Below, piece after piece: positions 34,091-43,424 of a DNA stretch of 64,000 nt. Location: the NCBI RefSeq assembly GCF_018499875.1, contig NZ_JAHBAY010000014.1, positions 179,417-243,416 on the forward strand, in the 5' to 3' direction. This stretch comes from Kineosporia corallincola (GTDB lineage: Bacteria > Actinomycetota > Actinomycetes > Actinomycetales > Kineosporiaceae). Position 1 is the stretch's first letter, and each line of letters begins with the position of its first letter. A program made the translations under genes and the position numbers. The notes beneath the pieces are model-generated. The model saw nothing but the letters and a program-made list of their open reading frames with translations, searched no databases and was not told where the DNA came from.

Positions 34091-34699
34091 CGGTCAGTCG
34101 ATCTCCGTCATGGTTCTGGCCGAGGCTTCTGCTGCGCGCCAACGGGCCGCACACGAGAGCCCGCGCCCGCACGGAGCGAGCCGGTGCCCATCTGCATCGA
34201 ACGCTCACCCTGCTCACAGGACTTGAGCCGGTACCGGCCGTCGACCCGGACGGCGTTCAGCATCCGACCACCAGTGCAGTGTTGTCCGATTTGGCATGTT
34301 TGTCTAGGTGAAGGTTTCGCACCAAGGAAGAGTGGTCGCGCCGGCGCCCAGCCGCCCAACTTTCACGACAGGCTCGGGGTGGCCTGCCCCCAAAGGCCTT
34401 TCGGGGACCGCGGCCCCAGGGTCACGCACGCGCGTGCCGGCCTCAGCGTTACGGCACGGTGAAGCAGATGGCTTGACCATCCTCGTCCGTCGTCGCCTCA
34501 CACACGTCGGTGCGGTCGAGAACTGCTACTTCCCGGCGCGCCACCTGGGAAGAAGCGCCCAGGAAGCGGACGGGAAGCCAGTGCTATCAGGATCGTCCTC
34601 GTTCTGCTGAACGGGTCGTGGTCGGCCAGGTTGTAAGGTGCGGGACCGGTCCTGATCGCCGACTTCCGAGAGGTTCAGTTGATTCGCCGACGAGGAACC
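34091..34699. other. Divergent regulatory region of the NRPS cluster
   Basis: About 609 bases between the SARP and MFS genes. It contains short open frames with poor codon bias and no recognised product. TGTTGTC (34278-34284) and TGTTTGTC (34301-34308) are two similar short elements in a locally A/T-richer stretch, but their spacing does not match the usual SARP repeats of 11 or 22 bases. It probably carries both promoters. Confidence 0.4.
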
Positions 34700-36025
34700 A
34701 TGCCCGTTGAGAGCGTCAAGAATGAGATCCGGATTCCTTGGTATTATTTTATTGCTCAACAAAAGGGATTCCGGTGGCTGTGGGCCGCTCAGTCCATCTC
34801 GGTCATGGGCTCCCAGGTCAGTCTCATTGCCTTTCCCCTGGCTGCCCTGACGGTTCTCGACGCCTCCGCCTCGGAGGTAGGAATTCTGTCTGCGTTGGAA
34901 CGGGCGCCTTTTCTTGTGTTCGGTATTTTCGCCGGGGTCCTGATCGACCGGTGGCGGGCGCGCCGCGTGCTCGTGATCACCGACTGGGTGCGAGCCGTGG
35001 CCTTGCTCCTGATACCGATGGCCATGCTCCTGGACGTGCTGACCATCGAGTGGCTCTTCGCGGTCGCGTTCGTCATCGGCGCCTGCACCGTCTTTTTCGA
35101 CATTGCCTACCAGAGTGCTCTCACCAGCGTCGTTGTTGCTGATGACCTGCTCACGGCCAATCGCTGGCTGGAAACCAGCAAGTCGATCGCGAACGTGTCC
35201 GGCCCAGGACTGGCGGCCGTGCTCCTAAAGGTGATGTCCGCCCCGGTCGCGCTCGCGGTCGACGCACTCTCGTTCGTCCTTTCCGCGCTCTTCGTGCATT
35301 CCATTCGTAACCCCGAACCGCGCCCGTCGAGACCTGAGGGAACCTCGATCTGGAAGGATTTCTGGACCGGCCTCGGGTTCATTGCAACGAACACTTTTCT
35401 TCGCTGGAACGCCATCATTGCCGCTTCCTGGAATCTTCTTTACAGTGGCTTCGTCACCATCTTCTTTGTCTACCTCGCCCGCGATCTGGCACTCGACGAC
35501 ACGGTGATCGCCATTCTCGTCTTCGTGGGCAGCGCCGGGTCCTTTCTGGGTGTTGCCGCGGTTCCCCTGGTAAACCGGTGGACCGGGCTGGGCTGGTGCA
35601 TGGTGATCGCGATGTGCACGGGGGGTCTGGGAGGGCTGATCCTCGCGGTGGCCGGTGGTTCGTCGCCGTTGGCGATTCTGGCCATCACGTGCGGTTTCGC
35701 GCTGATCAACGCAGCTGAACCTCTTTTCAATATCAATGCCATCAGCATTCGGCAGATGATCACGCCGTCCCGGCTGATGGCCCGCACCACCGGGTCGATC
35801 CGGTTCGTGGTGTGGGGAACCCTGCCGATCGGGGCCCTGATCGCCGGCTTCCTGGGCGACGCGCTCGGCGGCCGTACCACGATGGTGATAGTGGGCCTGG
35901 GCTTTCTGTTTCCGGTGCTCATGTCATTGATCTCCCCGTTCCGTCAGTTCCGGACCATCGCCGAGGTGGACGTCGTCGACAGCGAGAAGAAGCGCAGAGA
36001 GGGAGTACTCGATGCTGGAACCTGA
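34700..36025 (+). CDS. MFS exporter of the NRPS cluster
   Basis: Integral membrane transporter of about 441 residues with twelve hydrophobic segments. N-terminus FRWLWAAQSISVMGSQVSLI and the loop GVLIDRWRARRVLVITDW are typical of the EntS/MFS_3 group, which exports siderophores and macrolides. ATG 34700 follows CGAGG at 34691; TTG 34679 with GAGAGG is an alternative start. First gene of the rightward biosynthetic operon; its end overlaps the next gene by 14 bases. It likely exports the peptide product. Confidence 0.87.
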   Translation: MPVESVKNEIRIPWYYFIAQQKGFRWLWAAQSISVMGSQVSLIAFPLAALTVLDASASEVGILSALERAPFLVFGIFAGVLIDRWRARRVLVITDWVRAVALLLIPMAMLLDVLTIEWLFAVAFVIGACTVFFDIAYQSALTSVVVADDLLTANRWLETSKSIANVSGPGLAAVLLKVMSAPVALAVDALSFVLSALFVHSIRNPEPRPSRPEGTSIWKDFWTGLGFIATNTFLRWNAIIAASWNLLYSGFVTIFFVYLARDLALDDTVIAILVFVGSAGSFLGVAAVPLVNRWTGLGWCMVIAMCTGGLGGLILAVAGGSSPLAILAITCGFALINAAEPLFNINAISIRQMITPSRLMARTTGSIRFVVWGTLPIGALIAGFLGDALGGRTTMVIVGLGFLFPVLMSLISPFRQFRTIAEVDVVDSEKKRREGVLDAGT

Positions 36026-36602
36026 GCAGTACCGAGGTGGGCTGATCCAGCTCGGCCTGCACAAGGGGGCCCATCAGGACGTGACCCTGGTGGACCACAT
36101 GTTCCGGGCCTGCGCCATCCTCCAGGACATGGAGGCCAAGGACGAAATCTGCCTGGCTGGGCTGTTTCACGGTGCATACGGCACCGAGGGCCTCCACAAC
36201 GACAACGTGGAGGCCATCCCGGACACCCGGAGGGCAGAGGTCCGGACGATCGTGGGGCCGGATGTCGAGAAGATGATCTACACCTTCTCGGTCATGAGCT
36301 ACATGTCGCTGGGCAAGAGCTTCCGCCGGGTCATGCGACCCGGCGGGACCCCGCAGCTGCGAGATCGCCGCACAGGCCTGGAAATTCCGCTGGATCGCGA
36401 GCAGTTCCTCGACATCCTCCGGATGAAGCTGGGAGACGTCCTGGCCCACATGCCACCGCAGGCAGGGCACACCCTCGTTGATCTCCCCACGGAGTACGCG
36501 GGATTCTGGAAAGTGGCGGCCGAGTATTTCGGGCCGGCCACCGTCAGCACATGGAACAAGTTCACCGGAGGCGAATTGTGGATCGACCCGGAACAGAACT
36601 GA
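36012..36602 (+). CDS. DUF6817 (HD-like) protein
   Basis: Cytosolic protein of 196 residues. It carries the DUF6817 pattern: HQDVTLVDHMFRACAILQDM (21-40), CLAGLFHGAYGTEGL (47-61) and VRTIVGPDVEKMIYTFSVMS. The spaced His/Asp residues resemble an HD-type metal site, but hydrolase activity is unproven. Such proteins occur beside natural-product enzymes with unknown roles. Starts inside the MFS gene (GAGGGAG upstream of ATG 36012) and ends 25 bases inside the NRPS gene, so it is tightly embedded in the operon. Confidence 0.72.
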   Translation: MLEPEQYRGGLIQLGLHKGAHQDVTLVDHMFRACAILQDMEAKDEICLAGLFHGAYGTEGLHNDNVEAIPDTRRAEVRTIVGPDVEKMIYTFSVMSYMSLGKSFRRVMRPGGTPQLRDRRTGLEIPLDREQFLDILRMKLGDVLAHMPPQAGHTLVDLPTEYAGFWKVAAEYFGPATVSTWNKFTGGELWIDPEQN

Positions 36603-39600
36603 ACAGCCCGGCCTGGGAGGGATTTCGTCTCTCAAACCAGCAGGAGCGGACCTTCGGTCTTGCCGCTGCCGGAGCCTCGGCACGCCTCCTCGGCGGAGCG
36701 CAGATCGCCGGGGAAGTAGATCCCGACCTACTGGCTCAGGCAGCCCGCCAGGTGGTGTCGGCACATGAAATTCTTCGGTCGTCGTACCGGAAAGTGCTTG
36801 GCGACAACAGTAGCACGCTGATGGTCATCGATGCGCAGGCCCAGGTGAGCGTGACCGAGACGGCCGCTGACGAGGTCGCCCGGGCGGAGGTCATCGATCG
36901 GCTCGCGAAGACCTCAACCCTCGACTCCTGCCTGGAGATGGTGATTTTCGGGCGACCGGACCAGGGCCGCTCACTCATCGTCTCGGCTCCGCGCGCCGGC
37001 ATGGACAGCCTGTCGATGGGAATCTTCCTGCGGCAACTGGTGCAGGCGTACGCGGCCGTCGCAGAAGGTAGGTCCTGGGCGCCCGAGAACGTACTTCAGT
37101 ACGCCGATTTCGCTCAGTGGCAGCTCGAGCAGTCCGTGCCGGGAGCGCACCCGAGCGAGCGGGAGTCCGAACTGCGGGCCGAACTGGCCGCCCTGCCTCC
37201 CGCCCGGCTACCTCTGGAACTGCGCTCGGACCACAGCAGCTTCACAACGATCGACTGGACCCTGCCGAGTGAGCTGGTCGCATCGCTGCGGGCCCGGGGT
37301 GAAGCTCACGCCGGCCTGCGGGGTGTCCTGCTGGGCGCCTGGCTGGCCGCCCTCTGGCACGCCACGGGCCGGCCCGACCGCCTTGCGGTGGACGTCATGA
37401 CCTCGGGGCGCGTGTTTCACGAACTGCAAGACGCTGTGGGCAACTTCGAACGCTTCGCGCCGGTCTTCGGGGTCGTCACCGAGGGTGCGACGCTCGAGGA
37501 CCTGCTTCAGGCGACCGGCCGGGAGCTGGAGGCTCGTGAGGCCTCTGGCGGTGCGGCGGAGCTTCCCTGGCAGCAGACGGCCAATCTGCCGGGCTTCGGC
37601 TATCTAGGGGCGTCCCCCTTACCGGACTCGCCCCTGGGCCTGTCCGACGCATGGGTGGCCCCACCGGCCGAGGCCCGGAAGGTCAGCCTGTGGGTGCAGG
37701 ATGACGGTGACCGTGTCCGGGTCCAGCTGCGCCACCGGCCGGGGGTGATGGCCGAGGGCGGCGCGGAAGCCCTGGCCACGTGCCTGCGGGCCGTCCTCAA
37801 GGCCCTGGGTGAAGACTTCTCGGCCTCCGTGTCCGCTCTGCCGATGCTCGACGAGACAGCGGCCGGCCGGCTCGTGGCAGCCGTCAACGCGCAGAACGCG
37901 CCACCGACGCCACCCGCCCACTGGCACCGGCGCGTCGAGGAGGTGGCGCAAGAGGCCCCGGACCGGGTCGCGATCACGTCGCCGGTCCGTGCCTGGACCT
38001 ACCGGGAGTTCGACGAGGCCGCCAACCAGCTGTCGAACGAGCTGCTGGAACGCGGGGTCCGGGCCGGGGAACTGGTCGGGATGTACCTGGAGCGCTCCGA
38101 CGTGGCGCTGGTCGCCATGCTGGCCATCGCCAAGGCAGGCGCGGGCTATGTGCCGGTCGACCCGCTCCTGCCGCCGGGGCGCCGGTCGGCCGTCGCGCAG
38201 GCCGTCGGCTTCCGCCACGTCGTGACGGGTGAAACGGCGCAGCTGTCTCTACCCGAGGGTTGCGACGTCCTCCAGGTGGATGCGCAACTGAGCGTCTGCG
38301 CCGGTCGCGACCGGAGTCGCCCGGTCGCCGTTACGGCCGACACGGACCCGGCCTACGTCCTGTTCACCTCTGGGTCCACGGGCACGCCCAAGGGCGTCGT
38401 GGTCGGGCACGGCCAGCTGGCGGCCTACATCGACGGCGTCCTGGACCGGCTGGGCCTGGCGGGGCCGATCGATTCCATCGCCCTGAGCACTCTCGGCACC
38501 GATCTGGGCAATACGGCACTGTTCCCGCCGCTGGTGACCGGGGGCACGCTGCGCGTGGTCGGCCCGCAGACCTCCGCGGACGCTCAGGCTCTGGCCCAGG
38601 TGATGACCGAGGAGGACTTCGACCTCGTCAAGATCACTCCCTCGCATCTGGAGGCGGTCATCGCGGTGGCCGACGACCCTGCTCGCGTGATGCCGCGCAG
38701 CGCGCTGGTTCTCGGCGGTGAGGCCACCGGCTGGGGCACCTACCACCTGCTGGCCAGGTTCCTCGGCGGATGCCGGCTCTACAACCACTACGGCCCCAGC
38801 GAGACGACGGTCGGTGTGGTCTGCGGTCCGGTCGACGACAGTGCCCTGGCGGGTCTCGCCTCCACGCTGCCGCTCGGGTGGCCGATGCGGCACGCGCGCT
38901 GCTACGTCCTCGATCCCCACGGCAACCCGGTGCCCTCCGGCGTCTCCGGGGAACTGTGGATCGGCGGGTCGTCCGTCGCCCAGGGGTACTTGCCGGGCAC
39001 CGCAGACCGGGACGAGCGTTTCGTGGCCGACCCGTTCAGCGAGGTGACGGGGGCGCGCATGTACCGGTCCGGCGACCGGGCCCGGCTGCTTCCCGATCTG
39101 CGCCTGGAATTCCTGGGGCGGATGGACCGTCAGATCAAGGTTCGCGGCTTCCGGGTGGAACTGGGCGAGGTGGAGGCGGTCATGCGCCGTCATCCGCGAG
39201 TCAGCGGCAGCCTCGTGGTGGTGACCGGCGAGAGCATGACGGCCCGCCTGGTGGCCTATCTGATCGACGCCGAGGGCAGCCGGGGGTCGGCGGAGTGGCT
39301 ACGGCCCTTCCTCGTCGATGCGCTTCCCGAGTACATGGTGCCGGCCCATCTCGTCGCACTCGAGGCATTCCCACTGACCAGCACCGGGAAGGTCGATGCG
39401 GCGATGCTTCCCGAACCGGGTTCGTACGAAACGACTTCCCGATCCACCGTGCCACTGCGGACGCCGACCGAACGCGCCGTCGCGGCCATCTGGGCCGAGT
39501 TGCTGCTGCTCAAGAACGTGGGTGCCGACGACGACTTCTTCGACATCGGCGGCCATTCGCTCCTGGCCACCCAGCTGATCGCCCGGCTACGCGCCGAGTT

Positions 39601-39706
39601 CTCGGTCAACGTGAAGCTGCGCAACCTGTTCGAGGCTCCTGTCCTGTCCGAACTGTCCGAGCTCGTCGATCAGCTCCTGCAGAAGGCCGAGGCCGCCCAT
39701 GTCTGA
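36578..39706 (+). CDS. NRPS, C*-A-PCP, predicted Asp-activating
   Basis: Single-module non-ribosomal peptide synthetase of 1042 residues. An N-terminal condensation-like domain (about 10-430) has APRAGMDSLSMG where HHxxxDG is expected, so both catalytic histidines are missing. The A domain (about 445-950) has TSGSTGTPKG, NHYGPSETTVGV, YRSGDRARLLP and STGKVD. By-eye specificity residues read D-L-T-K-V-G-H-V-G, close to the classical Asp code. The carrier protein has FFDIGGHSLL (Ser about 994). GTG 36578 follows GGAGG at 36567-36571. The SyrP-like gene downstream fits Asp loading. Confidence 0.9.
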   Translation: MDRPGTELNSPAWEGFRLSNQQERTFGLAAAGASARLLGGAQIAGEVDPDLLAQAARQVVSAHEILRSSYRKVLGDNSSTLMVIDAQAQVSVTETAADEVARAEVIDRLAKTSTLDSCLEMVIFGRPDQGRSLIVSAPRAGMDSLSMGIFLRQLVQAYAAVAEGRSWAPENVLQYADFAQWQLEQSVPGAHPSERESELRAELAALPPARLPLELRSDHSSFTTIDWTLPSELVASLRARGEAHAGLRGVLLGAWLAALWHATGRPDRLAVDVMTSGRVFHELQDAVGNFERFAPVFGVVTEGATLEDLLQATGRELEAREASGGAAELPWQQTANLPGFGYLGASPLPDSPLGLSDAWVAPPAEARKVSLWVQDDGDRVRVQLRHRPGVMAEGGAEALATCLRAVLKALGEDFSASVSALPMLDETAAGRLVAAVNAQNAPPTPPAHWHRRVEEVAQEAPDRVAITSPVRAWTYREFDEAANQLSNELLERGVRAGELVGMYLERSDVALVAMLAIAKAGAGYVPVDPLLPPGRRSAVAQAVGFRHVVTGETAQLSLPEGCDVLQVDAQLSVCAGRDRSRPVAVTADTDPAYVLFTSGSTGTPKGVVVGHGQLAAYIDGVLDRLGLAGPIDSIALSTLGTDLGNTALFPPLVTGGTLRVVGPQTSADAQALAQVMTEEDFDLVKITPSHLEAVIAVADDPARVMPRSALVLGGEATGWGTYHLLARFLGGCRLYNHYGPSETTVGVVCGPVDDSALAGLASTLPLGWPMRHARCYVLDPHGNPVPSGVSGELWIGGSSVAQGYLPGTADRDERFVADPFSEVTGARMYRSGDRARLLPDLRLEFLGRMDRQIKVRGFRVELGEVEAVMRRHPRVSGSLVVVTGESMTARLVAYLIDAEGSRGSAEWLRPFLVDALPEYMVPAHLVALEAFPLTSTGKVDAAMLPEPGSYETTSRSTVPLRTPTERAVAAIWAELLLLKNVGADDDFFDIGGHSLLATQLIARLRAEFSVNVKLRNLFEAPVLSELSELVDQLLQKAEAAHV

Positions 39707-40709
39707 GGGAAGAGTCGCGTCCGGCCCCTTCCGCCCTGCTCGTAGGGCGGTCTCGGTCAGCGCCGGGGAGCTGGTCACGGTCAGGCCGTTGAGCGAGGGA
39801 ACCCGGGTGACACTGTGCACCCCGACCGTGCCCGGCCTCGACGCACGTGACTGGCTGACGGGCCCAGGGCCGGGACCGGCCGGGCTGCGAGACACCAACG
39901 GAGCGGTCCTTCTGCGCGGTTTCAGACCCCTGGATTCCGAAGGGCTGTCCGCACTCGCCTCGGCGATGTCGGGAGAGCTGCTCGATTACACCAATCGGTC
40001 GACGCCGCGCACCCGCGTCAGCGGCCGGGTCTTCACCTCCACGGAGTACCCGGCCGACCAGACGATCCCGATGCACAACGAGATGTCGTACGCCGATTCC
40101 TGGCCGGACACCCTGTTCTTCGCCAGCGTGGTGCCGGCGGCCGAGGGCGGCGAGACCCCCCTGGCGGACAGCTCCCGGGTCTACGACCGGATACCTGCCG
40201 AAACCCGTGGGCGGTTCGAGCGGGACGGCGTCATGTACGTGCGCAACTTCGGCAGCGGGCTGGATCTGAGCTGGCAGGAAGCTTTCCAGACGCAGGACCG
40301 CAGCGAGCTGGAGGCCTACTGCAAGGAGCACGGCATCCAGACCGAATGGATGGATGACGACCGGCTCAGGACGCGACACGTCGTGCAGGCGAGCGTGATC
40401 TCGCATCGGACAGGCCGCAAGGTGTGGTTCAACCAGGCTCACCTGTTCCACGTGAGTTCGCTGCCCAGTCACGTCGAACATGAGCTTCGGGAGAGCTTTT
40501 CGGAGGACGAGCTGCCTCGCAACGCCCTGTACGGCGACGGCACCCCGCTGGCGGCGGACGACCTGGGGGCGATCCGTTCGGCCTACGCAGCCGAGGAGGT
40601 GGCGACCCGGTGGCAGGCCGGTGATGTCATGATCGTGGACAACGAGCAGTTCGCGCACGGACGCAGACCCTATGCCGGGGCCCGCTCGCTGCTGGTGGCC
40701 ATGACATGA
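39699..40709 (+). CDS. SyrP-like TauD/TfdA dioxygenase (probable Asp beta-hydroxylase)
   Basis: Fe(II)/2-oxoglutarate oxygenase of 336 residues. The facial triad is His126-x-Glu128 in PMHNEMSY and distal His320 in DNEQFAHGRRPY; Arg329 should bind 2-oxoglutarate. The length and these motifs fit the SyrP group, which hydroxylates carrier-bound aspartate at the beta carbon. The preceding NRPS has an Asp-like code, so beta-hydroxyaspartate is the likely residue. The substrate is inference. Overlaps the NRPS end by eight bases and the next gene by four. Confidence 0.85.
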   Translation: MSEGRVASGPFRPARRAVSVSAGELVTVRPLSEGTRVTLCTPTVPGLDARDWLTGPGPGPAGLRDTNGAVLLRGFRPLDSEGLSALASAMSGELLDYTNRSTPRTRVSGRVFTSTEYPADQTIPMHNEMSYADSWPDTLFFASVVPAAEGGETPLADSSRVYDRIPAETRGRFERDGVMYVRNFGSGLDLSWQEAFQTQDRSELEAYCKEHGIQTEWMDDDRLRTRHVVQASVISHRTGRKVWFNQAHLFHVSSLPSHVEHELRESFSEDELPRNALYGDGTPLAADDLGAIRSAYAAEEVATRWQAGDVMIVDNEQFAHGRRPYAGARSLLVAMT

Positions 40710-41980
40710 GCGAGCCGGCGACGTTCGAAGCGGTGCGTGACGAGATCGACTACGCCTACGACCGGACGGTCTTCTTCCGCGAGCACATGCAGGCCCATGG
40801 TCTGACGCCACAGGACATCAAGAGCCCGGAGGACTTCCTTCGCATCCCGGCGACATCGAAATCCCACTACCGCCGCAATTTCCCGGCTGGTGTACTGGCC
40901 CGCGGATACACCCTCACCTCGCCCGGCGTCATGCGCTTCCAGAGTTCGGGTACCTCCGGCGAGCGCCTGAACAGCGCCGTCCTGGCGTACGACCTGGCGC
41001 GTCGGCAGGGGACGGGGCTGGGGGTGAACCGCCGGTTCGACGGTCTGTGGCGGCCCGGCGGCCGTCCACGTATCTGCCGGTTCGCTCCGCCCAACTGCTC
41101 GGACGTCGAGTGCGCGACGGGTTTCTCGTCCATGCAGGACCGGACGCTGCCGGACGGCACCCTGGTCCTGACCGTCGCGCACGACCTGCTGGCGACCCCG
41201 CAGTGGCAGATCGTCAAGGCGCTCGACGAGATCGACGCGTACGAACCCGACCTGCTGGTGGTGGATCCGACGCACCTGGCCTTCCTGACCCGCTGGGCCG
41301 CCCGGCTCGGGCGTCGGATCACCTCTCCGCGCACGTTGCACGTGGTCTGCGGTTACACGTTGATGACGCGGGTGGCCCGGCGGTGCATCGAGGCTTTCAT
41401 GGGACCGGACGTCCCGATCGGGGACATGATCGGGATGTCGGAGCTGGGGTACCTGGGCTTCGAGTGCCATGAGGGTGGGCGGCACATCAACGATGTCGAC
41501 TTCTACCCGGAGTTCCTGCGGGATGGCCGGCCCGTCGAGGAGGGCAGCCCTGGCGAGCTGTGCGTCACCACGATCGATGATGCTCTGGTGCCGCGTATCC
41601 GCTACGCCACGGGTGACTGGTTCACACCGCTGGGCCGTTCCTGCGAGTGCGGGAGCGAGCTGCCGTTGGTGCGGATCGAGGGCCGGGCCACCCACATGAT
41701 GCGGCTCCGGGACGGACGGGTGATCACGCCCGGGGGTGTGGACGCGGCGGTCGGGGATCCCCCGTGGCTGGACCTGTACCAGATGGAGCAGGACGCGACC
41801 GGAGCCTGCACCTTCCGGTACATCGCCCAGGACTCGGCACATCCGCAGGACGTGAAGGCGCTGCAAGCGCGTCTGGGCGAGCTCCTGAGCCCTGAGGAGG
41901 TCCGTTTCGAGGCCGTGGACTACATCGCCTCCGAACGCAGCGGAAAGTTCCAGCCGTGCATCTCCGCGAAAGGACGGTGA
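40706..41980 (+). CDS. PaaK-like adenylate-forming enzyme
   Basis: ANL-superfamily ligase of 424 residues, phenylacetate-CoA-ligase type. It shows ATSKSHYRRNFP, the P-loop SSGTSGERL, MIGMSELGYLGFE, ELCVTTID, RYATGDWFTPLG and RIEGRATHMMRLRDGRVITP in the usual order. It should adenylate a carboxylic acid and pass it to CoA, a carrier protein or a sulfur carrier. The acid is unknown. It overlaps the dioxygenase gene by four bases and is followed within five bases by a SufS-like gene, so the two may act together. Confidence 0.82.
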   Translation: MSEPATFEAVRDEIDYAYDRTVFFREHMQAHGLTPQDIKSPEDFLRIPATSKSHYRRNFPAGVLARGYTLTSPGVMRFQSSGTSGERLNSAVLAYDLARRQGTGLGVNRRFDGLWRPGGRPRICRFAPPNCSDVECATGFSSMQDRTLPDGTLVLTVAHDLLATPQWQIVKALDEIDAYEPDLLVVDPTHLAFLTRWAARLGRRITSPRTLHVVCGYTLMTRVARRCIEAFMGPDVPIGDMIGMSELGYLGFECHEGGRHINDVDFYPEFLRDGRPVEEGSPGELCVTTIDDALVPRIRYATGDWFTPLGRSCECGSELPLVRIEGRATHMMRLRDGRVITPGGVDAAVGDPPWLDLYQMEQDATGACTFRYIAQDSAHPQDVKALQARLGELLSPEEVRFEAVDYIASERSGKFQPCISAKGR

Positions 41981-41984
41981 CGAG

Positions 41985-43208
41985 GTGAAGAGCCCCTACC
42001 GACAGGACTTCCCGGCGCTGAGCCGGCAGATCGACGGTCAGGTGATCTCCTATTTGGACAACGCCGCCACCACGCTGAAACCGCGCACGGTCATCCGGGC
42101 CGTGACGCAGTACTACGAGAACAACGGTGCCAACATCCACCGGGGCAAGCACCGTCTGTCCGAGGAGGCGTCGGACGCGTACGAGAACGCGCGCACGACG
42201 ATAGCCCGGTACATCGGGGCCGCCGCGAACGAGGTGGTGCTGCTGAGGAACACGACGGAGGCACTGAACCTGGTCGCCGGCGGGCTGGAGCTGGAGCAGG
42301 GGGCCCGCATCGTGGGGACCCTGGACGCCCATCATTCCCAGATACTGCCCTGGCGCCGGGCCGGGCAGCTGGAGCTGACCCGGACGGACGCCCGGGGGCG
42401 TCTGGACCGTGAGCATTTCCGGCAGTTGCTGCGCACCCGTCCGCAGGTCGTGGTCCTGACCCATTGCTCGAACGTGACCGGGGTGATCCATCCGGTCGAG
42501 GAGCTGATCGCCGAGGTCCGGGCGGCCGGTGACGCCACGATCGTGCTGGACTCGGCCCAGTACCTGCCCCATGGGCGGGTCAACGTGCATGCCCTGGGAG
42601 CCGATTTCATGGCGTTCTCGATGCACAAGATGCTGGGCCCATCGGGCGTCGGCTGTCTGTTCGGCCGTAGCGAGTTGCTGGCCGGGCTGCGTCCGGCGAA
42701 CCTGGGCGGAGGCATGGTCGACTGGGTCGATCTGGCGGGCAGCGTCGACCGGCGTGTTCCGTACCGGTTCGAGGCCGGGACTCCCGACATCGCCTCGGTC
42801 ATCGGCAGTGCGGCCGCGATCGACTATCTGGACGGGCTGGACGCTCGGCACTGGCACGAGCATGCCGGGCACCTGTGCAGTGCTCTGGTGGGTGGGGCTC
42901 TCGAGGCTTCCGGTGTGCGGCTGATCGGCCCTCCCGATGTGAGGGACCGTACGGCCTTGGTCTCCCTGCGCCTGGACGAGGGCGTGCCCACCGGGGATGT
43001 CGCCCGGATGCTCAGTGACTCCTACGGAATCATGGTGCGCAGCGGGCACATGTGCTCGCAGCCGCTCGTCACCGAATTGGCCGGTGACCAGATCCTGCGG
43101 GTGGCCGCGTACCTGTACAACGACGTGGCCGAGATCGAGAACTTCTACGCCGCACTGAGCGAACTGCTGAGCTGGATGGCTCCCCGGACCCGGACCGGGG
43201 CGGCGTGA
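41985..43208 (+). CDS. SufS-like class V PLP enzyme (cysteine desulfurase-like)
   Basis: PLP-dependent enzyme of 407 residues of the SufS/CsdA type. YLDNAATTLKP (23-33), NANIHRG-like NGANIHRGKH, THCSNVTGVIHP, LDSAQYLPHGRVNVHALGAD, the PLP lysine in SMHKMLGPSG (Lys215) and the persulfide cysteine in RSGHMCSQP (Cys357) are all present. It may therefore mobilise sulfur from cysteine for the product, although class V enzymes in natural-product clusters can have other reactions. GTG 41985 start. Its TGA overlaps the mbtH start (TGATG). Confidence 0.85.
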   Translation: MKSPYRQDFPALSRQIDGQVISYLDNAATTLKPRTVIRAVTQYYENNGANIHRGKHRLSEEASDAYENARTTIARYIGAAANEVVLLRNTTEALNLVAGGLELEQGARIVGTLDAHHSQILPWRRAGQLELTRTDARGRLDREHFRQLLRTRPQVVVLTHCSNVTGVIHPVEELIAEVRAAGDATIVLDSAQYLPHGRVNVHALGADFMAFSMHKMLGPSGVGCLFGRSELLAGLRPANLGGGMVDWVDLAGSVDRRVPYRFEAGTPDIASVIGSAAAIDYLDGLDARHWHEHAGHLCSALVGGALEASGVRLIGPPDVRDRTALVSLRLDEGVPTGDVARMLSDSYGIMVRSGHMCSQPLVTELAGDQILRVAAYLYNDVAEIENFYAALSELLSWMAPRTRTGAA

Positions 43209-43396
43209 TGAGTGACGGCAGCGGCGGCGAGCGCTACCAGGTCGTGGTGAATCACGAGGACCAGTACTCAATCTGGGCGCTGTCACGGCCGGTTCCGCCC
43301 GGCTGGCGGCCCGAGGGGTACAGCGGATCCCGGGAGGAGTGCCTCGAGCACATCGACGCCGTGTGGACGGACCTGCGCCCGGCCAGTGTTCGCTGA
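43208..43396 (+). CDS. MbtH-family protein
   Basis: Small NRPS adenylation-domain partner of 62 residues. The signature is complete: YQVVVNHEDQYSIW, RPVPPGWRPEG and the closing CLEHIDAVWTDLRP. It binds A domains and supports their folding and activity, here probably those of the next synthetase. ATG 43208 overlaps the upstream stop. It ends 28 bases before the NRPS start, with GAGGAAGG between. Confidence 0.95.
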   Translation: MSDGSGGERYQVVVNHEDQYSIWALSRPVPPGWRPEGYSGSREECLEHIDAVWTDLRPASVR

Positions 43397-43424
43397 CGGA
43401 AGTCCGCTGAGAGAGGAAGGTTTC

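Noticed and set aside
34308..34610. 100-codon frame in the SARP-MFS spacer
   Set aside because: Weak codon bias and no homology seen; more likely part of the divergent promoter region.
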